Assembly (NCBI GenBank): GCA_018659585.1
Contig: JABJMC010000026.1
Location: 1-34,622, forward strand
Length of the DNA stretch: 34,622 nt
Source: Candidatus Peregrinibacteria bacterium
Lineage (GTDB): Bacteria; Patescibacteriota; Gracilibacteria; UBA1369; UBA12473
Reading direction: 5' to 3'
Shown here: in pieces, positions 31,602 to 34,622 of the stretch
How the letters are laid out: each line of letters opens with the position of its first letter
Numbering within the stretch: the stretch's first letter is position 1
Made by a program: the position numbers and the translations under genes
The notes under the pieces: generated by a model
The model's input: only the letters and a program-made list of their open reading frames with translations
What the model was told of the DNA's origin: nothing
The model's database searches: none

Positions 31602-32475
31602 TATCCTTCGCGCCCAAAAACAGATTAAATTCGACTATTTTGAAAGTATTTCTGATAAAAAATTACTTAAAATAATCCCTGAATATGACGCTGTTATTGT
31701 TCGCAGCAAACCTCAGATTTCTAAAACAGTCATTCAAGCTGGGAAAAATCTAAAATTAATTGCCAGGGCTGGCGTTGGTTTAGACAACATTGATTTAAAA
31801 ACAGCCGCCAAACACAACATCGAAGTTATAAATGCCCCCGACGCCAACACCATTTCTGCCGCAGAACACACTTTTGCTCTTATGCTCGCTACCGCTCGCC
31901 ATCTTATCCCAGCCAATGAAAGTCTTAAGGCTGGTCGTTGGGACCGCAAACTTTTCCTAGGCACCGAACTTTTTGGCAAAACCCTAGCCCTTATTGGCTG
32001 TGGCCGCATTGCCCAGCACGTTAACCAAATTGCTCAAGGTTTCCAAATGAAAGTTATTGGCTATGATCCCTTTGTTGATGAGACACAAATGGCAGCGCAA
32101 CAAATTCAAAAAATCGAAACTCTAAATAAAACATTACAAGAAGCAGATATTGTAAGCCTTCATCTCCCCCACATCCCCGAAACCCACCATTTAATTGGCA
32201 AAAAAGAACTTAAGCAAATGAAATCTCACGCAATACTCATAAACTGTGCCCGCGGTGGAATTATAGACGAAAAAACTCTTTTTACGGCCCTTCAAAACAA
32301 AACCATTCAAGCTGCAGGCATTGATGTTTGGGAAAATGAACCAGATACAAAAAATCCTCTCCAAAAATTACCAAATGTAGTGGCAATCCCTCATTTAGGA
32401 GCTTCTACCCACGAAGCCCAGGTTAGAGTAAGTGAAATCATCATCCAAAAAACTCTTCAAAAACTCCTCAAATAA
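31558..32475 (+). CDS. serA: D-3-phosphoglycerate dehydrogenase, short form
   Basis: Oxidises 3-phosphoglycerate to 3-phosphohydroxypyruvate with NAD, the first step to serine. I place the start at ATG 31558 because MKLLIANKLGLKGLDIL is the standard N-terminus; starts at 31516 or 31534 would add unrelated residues. The product is 305 aa, lacking the ACT regulatory domain, so serine feedback through that domain is absent. Seen motifs: VRSKPQISK, ARAGVGLDNIDL, nucleotide-binding ALIGCGRIAQHV (the usual GxGxxG ends in Ala), NCARGGIIDE with the catalytic Arg, and IPHLGASTHEAQ with the catalytic His. It overlaps the aminotransferase gene by 44 bases. Confidence 0.92.
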   Translation: MKLLIANKLGLKGLDILRAQKQIKFDYFESISDKKLLKIIPEYDAVIVRSKPQISKTVIQAGKNLKLIARAGVGLDNIDLKTAAKHNIEVINAPDANTISAAEHTFALMLATARHLIPANESLKAGRWDRKLFLGTELFGKTLALIGCGRIAQHVNQIAQGFQMKVIGYDPFVDETQMAAQQIQKIETLNKTLQEADIVSLHLPHIPETHHLIGKKELKQMKSHAILINCARGGIIDEKTLFTALQNKTIQAAGIDVWENEPDTKNPLQKLPNVVAIPHLGASTHEAQVRVSEIIIQKTLQKLLK

Positions 32476-32478
32476 ACA

Positions 32479-32495
32479 AACCTGAATAACAGGTT
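32479..32495. promoter_or_regulatory. Inverted repeat touching the -35 box (possible operator)
   Basis: AACCTG (32479-32484) and CAGGTT (32490-32495) are perfect inverted halves around AATAA, four bases past the serA stop. The right half overlaps the first two bases of the -35 hexamer of the dockerin gene. It could be an operator, or a weak serA terminator, although no T-run follows on the plus strand. Confidence 0.4.
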
Positions 32496-32522
32496 GAAAA
32501 AAACATCAAAATCCGGTATAAT
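32494..32522 (+). promoter_or_regulatory. Promoter for the dockerin/cohesin operon
   Basis: -35 TTGAAA (32494-32499), 17-nt spacer and a perfect -10 TATAAT (32517-32522), the best promoter in the window. It decides the start of the next gene: the in-frame TTG at 32494 is part of the -35 box, so the true start is the ATG at 32548, about 19 bases after the expected transcription start. Confidence 0.75.
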
Positions 32523-32547
32523 ATTAAGATTAAAAAACAAACATAAA

Positions 32548-33168
32548 ATGTTTTCACTCAAAAAACGCCTCATTGCCGCTTTCATAAGTGTTATTACCTT
32601 AGTTTCTTTTACAAATTTCACTAATACAGTTTACGCCAGCTCCCTCACCACAATTGTAGAAATTGTTATTAGTGATGGGTTCTTAGGCACCATTAGCATT
32701 AAGGCTCTCCCTGAAAAACGTGTCTCTGTTCTTGGAGGAAACCTAGGAACATTAATGCGAGTTCGCTTTACCGACCCTGATACTGACGACCAATTACTAG
32801 AAACTTCCTACACCTCTAGTTCTTTCGGACTAACAACCAGCAATGTTGATATTTCCACCCTTACACCCAATGAATATCATATTTTTGCTAAAGGACGCTC
32901 CCATCTCACCCGAAAAATGTCAAACGTTAACTTAACCACCGACACAACCAATATCGACTTTTCATATGGTGACACTGAATATCTTTACGCTGGTGATGTA
33001 AATGGCACTATTTTTGGTGACGATATTGTTAACGCCATTGATTTATCCATCCTTATTAACGACTTAGATTCTTTTGATTTAAGAACTGATTTAAATCGAG
33101 ACAACACTGTTAATGCGCTCGATCTTTCTATTTTAATTACTAACCTAGACAAAGAAGGCGATGCTTAA
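32548..33168 (+). CDS. Secreted dockerin-domain protein
   Basis: 206 aa from ATG 32548. A signal peptide (about 1-30, ending VYAS) is followed by a beta-rich domain of about 100 residues that I do not recognise, resembling a carbohydrate-binding or carboxypeptidase-regulatory fold. The C-terminal ~60 residues are a type I-like dockerin with two calcium loops: GDVNGTIFGDDIVNAIDLSI, where the loop carries a ~4-residue insertion, and TDLNRDNTVNALDLSI, a regular loop. Dockerins bind cohesins, and the next gene, overlapping by 8 bases, encodes a cohesin. This suggests the pair assembles outside the cell. Confidence 0.87.
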   Translation: MFSLKKRLIAAFISVITLVSFTNFTNTVYASSLTTIVEIVISDGFLGTISIKALPEKRVSVLGGNLGTLMRVRFTDPDTDDQLLETSYTSSSFGLTTSNVDISTLTPNEYHIFAKGRSHLTRKMSNVNLTTDTTNIDFSYGDTEYLYAGDVNGTIFGDDIVNAIDLSILINDLDSFDLRTDLNRDNTVNALDLSILITNLDKEGDA

Positions 33169-34622
33169 AAAAATTCTCACAATAAGTTTGCTTCTAAGTT
33201 TTCTAACGACGCTCTTGCCGCCGTTAAGCATCCCCGTAGCCAAAGCTGCGGTGACTCCACCAGCCTTTAGCCTGTATCCAACTTCTGGCGATTACTATGA
33301 AGCCTGTGAAACTATTGACGTTGATATTCTTATTCATACCAACAACACCAATACTGACTCGGCCAATATTATTATTGGCTACGATGACACTAAAGTAGAA
33401 GTCCAAGACGATGATGGTGGAGTAGGAGGAATCCAAATTACTACCGGAAGTTCTTATGACAACCACGCCTCTTACACTGTAGACGAAGATGACGATGAAA
33501 TTCTCTTAACCGGCTATAATACAGTTTCTCCATTTAATAGTGGTGCTAGTTACACCACTTTTGGATCTTTTACTCTAAACCCCCAAAGCACTGGCACCGC
33601 TAATTTAACCATTGATTTCACTCCTGGTGAAACAGTTGATTCTAATATCGCAGAAGCTGTTACTAGTGATGACATTTTAAATGCCGTTGAAAACGCCAGC
33701 TATAATTTATTAGCTGATTCTACGGCACCTTACACTAGTGATTTAAATCCTGCGAATAGCGCCTCTGGCGTCGCCATAAGCAGCAATGTGGTCCTTAGAT
33801 TCAAAGATGATGAATGTGGCGCTGATATTGACACTTTAACTGTCACTGTTGATGGCACTGCCTACACCAAAGCAGGGCCCAATACTTTCTCTTATTCTGG
33901 AACTTCTAGCAATTATCTAATCACTATTAATCCCGCGTCTAATTTTGGTTACGATGAAACTATCAATGTTTCAGTTGCCGCCGATGATATAGAAGGAAAC
34001 CCTTTAACACAGGCCTATAGCTTTACTACTATTGCCGACACCACGGACCCGACTATTTCTAATCGAAATCCTGCGTCTGGGGCCACTAATATTCTAAAAA
34101 ACACTAATGTTGGCTTCCGTGTTTCTGATACTGAAACTGGAGTTGATATCGACACTGTTTCCGCCACAGTTGACGGCGTTGTTTATACCAAAGCAGGACC
34201 TAACACTTTCTCCTACACTGGGACCACCGCCGCTTACGACATCACTATAAATCCAGCCTCTGATTTTACGAAAGGGGCAACCATTAATGTGGCTATTGAC
34301 GCCGATGACTTAGCCAACACTCCTAACAGTATGAGCACTGTAAATTATTCATTTTCACTAGACTCTACCCCGCCCACAATCTCTGGAAGAAATCCAGCTA
34401 ATAGCGCTACTAATATTCTAAAATCAACCAATGTTGTTTTCACAATTTCTGATGCAAATACCAATGTAGATTTAAGCACTGTTTCAGCTACTGTTGATAG
34501 CGTAGAATACACCGAATCTGGCCCTAACACTTTTTCTTATACTGGCAGTGGATCAAGTTATGAAATCACTGTTAATCCAGCCTCTGATTTCACAACCGGA
34601 GCAACTATAAATGTTTCTATTG
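33161..34622 (+). CDS. Secreted cohesin protein with Ig-like repeats (partial)
   Basis: Open to the window end; 487 codons visible, 3' end missing. The ATG at 33161 lies inside the 3' end of the dockerin gene (ATGCTTAA, 8-base overlap). A signal peptide (about 1-28) precedes a cohesin-like domain at about 29-183: FSLYPTSGDYYEACETIDVD, ANIIIGYDDTKVEV, ILLTGYNT and a final DDILNAVENASYNLL. It then has Ig-like (Big_5/SbsA-type) repeats of 107-108 residues from residue 185. The architecture is a surface scaffold or adhesin, with the anchor presumably beyond the window. Confidence 0.88.
   Translation, partial: MLKKILTISLLLSFLTTLLPPLSIPVAKAAVTPPAFSLYPTSGDYYEACETIDVDILIHTNNTNTDSANIIIGYDDTKVEVQDDDGGVGGIQITTGSSYDNHASYTVDEDDDEILLTGYNTVSPFNSGASYTTFGSFTLNPQSTGTANLTIDFTPGETVDSNIAEAVTSDDILNAVENASYNLLADSTAPYTSDLNPANSASGVAISSNVVLRFKDDECGADIDTLTVTVDGTAYTKAGPNTFSYSGTSSNYLITINPASNFGYDETINVSVAADDIEGNPLTQAYSFTTIADTTDPTISNRNPASGATNILKNTNVGFRVSDTETGVDIDTVSATVDGVVYTKAGPNTFSYTGTTAAYDITINPASDFTKGATINVAIDADDLANTPNSMSTVNYSFSLDSTPPTISGRNPANSATNILKSTNVVFTISDANTNVDLSTVSATVDSVEYTESGPNTFSYTGSGSSYEITVNPASDFTTGATINVSI
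33713..34622 (+). repeat. Tandem ~321-bp repeats encoding Ig-like domains
   Basis: Three units: 33713-34033 (107 codons), 34034-34357 (108 codons) and 34358 to the window end (incomplete). Each begins D-[ST]-T-x-P and repeats NPA..A, TVDG/TVDS, GPNTFSYTG and INPAS/VNPAS. Similarity is visible at nucleotide level, especially around the GPNTFSY segment, which suggests fairly recent duplication. More units probably follow. Confidence 0.85.

Noticed and set aside
32494-32547. TTG start at 32494 for the dockerin gene
   Set aside because: This TTG is the beginning of the -35 box of a strong promoter, and the ATG at 32548 begins a normal signal peptide.
1-34622. UGA recoded as glycine (code 25)
   Set aside because: rnpA, jag and the aminotransferase end in TGA at the expected positions, two of them in ATGA overlaps, so the standard bacterial code applies.

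Overview
The window reads as a chromosomal segment of a Patescibacteria (Candidate Phyla Radiation) bacterium. Pointers are the archaeal-type AMP phosphorylase plus ribose-1,5-bisphosphate isomerase pair, TrmB-type regulators, a Cys-rich beta-helix-like protein of a kind I associate with these genomes, a cohesin/dockerin surface gene pair, SLH domains, many lineage-specific proteins, very tight spacing and few Shine-Dalgarno sequences. UGA is used as a stop (rnpA, jag and the class V aminotransferase end in TGA), so the genome does not use the UGA=Gly code of Gracilibacteria/Absconditabacteria. A Peregrinibacteria-like source is possible, but this is inference. No tRNA, rRNA, CRISPR array, insertion sequence or prophage was seen, and no gene-free stretch exceeds 300 bases.

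Layout. 147-2949 (minus): ftsK and a small unknown gene. 3041-8792 (plus): an unknown helical protein, gltX, a zinc-ribbon protein, a lipoprotein, a PHP phosphoesterase, then pta and ackA (acetyl-CoA to acetate plus ATP), closely packed and partly overlapping. 8794-11595 (minus): alr and a 552-residue Cys-rich protein. 11813-12586 (plus): a TrmB-like regulator, divergent from the Cys-rich gene. 12564-19509 (minus): three tandem, related proteins with no recognised family, below a 1348-residue protein that I read as a soluble-adenylyl-cyclase-like protein: two cyclase homology domains, a STAND-type NTPase domain with a broken P-loop, and a helical repeat tail. This block is the best candidate for an undescribed system. 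19592-22988 (plus): AMP phosphorylase, ribose-1,5-bisphosphate isomerase, a GNAT acetyltransferase and a dCMP-deaminase-like enzyme. 22985-25099 (minus): a membrane protein with a PP2C-like domain lacking metal ligands and a propeller-like C-terminus. 25228-28896 (plus): rpmH, rnpA, yidC, jag, an SLH-RlpA fusion and a DivIC/FtsL-like protein. 28908-29681 (minus): a second TrmB-like regulator. 29814-32475 (plus): a serine biosynthesis operon (serB, class V aminotransferase, serA). 32548-34622 (plus): a secreted dockerin protein overlapping by 8 nt a secreted cohesin protein with Ig-like repeats that runs off the window.

How the parts fit together. Pta/AckA supply ATP from acetyl-CoA. The AMP pathway pair turns nucleotides into ribulose-1,5-bisphosphate, for which a RuBisCO would be needed elsewhere in the genome. 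The rpmH-to-DivIC block groups RNA processing, membrane insertion and envelope or division functions. The 3' end encodes what looks like a self-contained cell-surface adhesion pair. Promoter-like hexamers with 17-nt spacers precede most transcription units, with TAAAAT as the -10 box at three of them.
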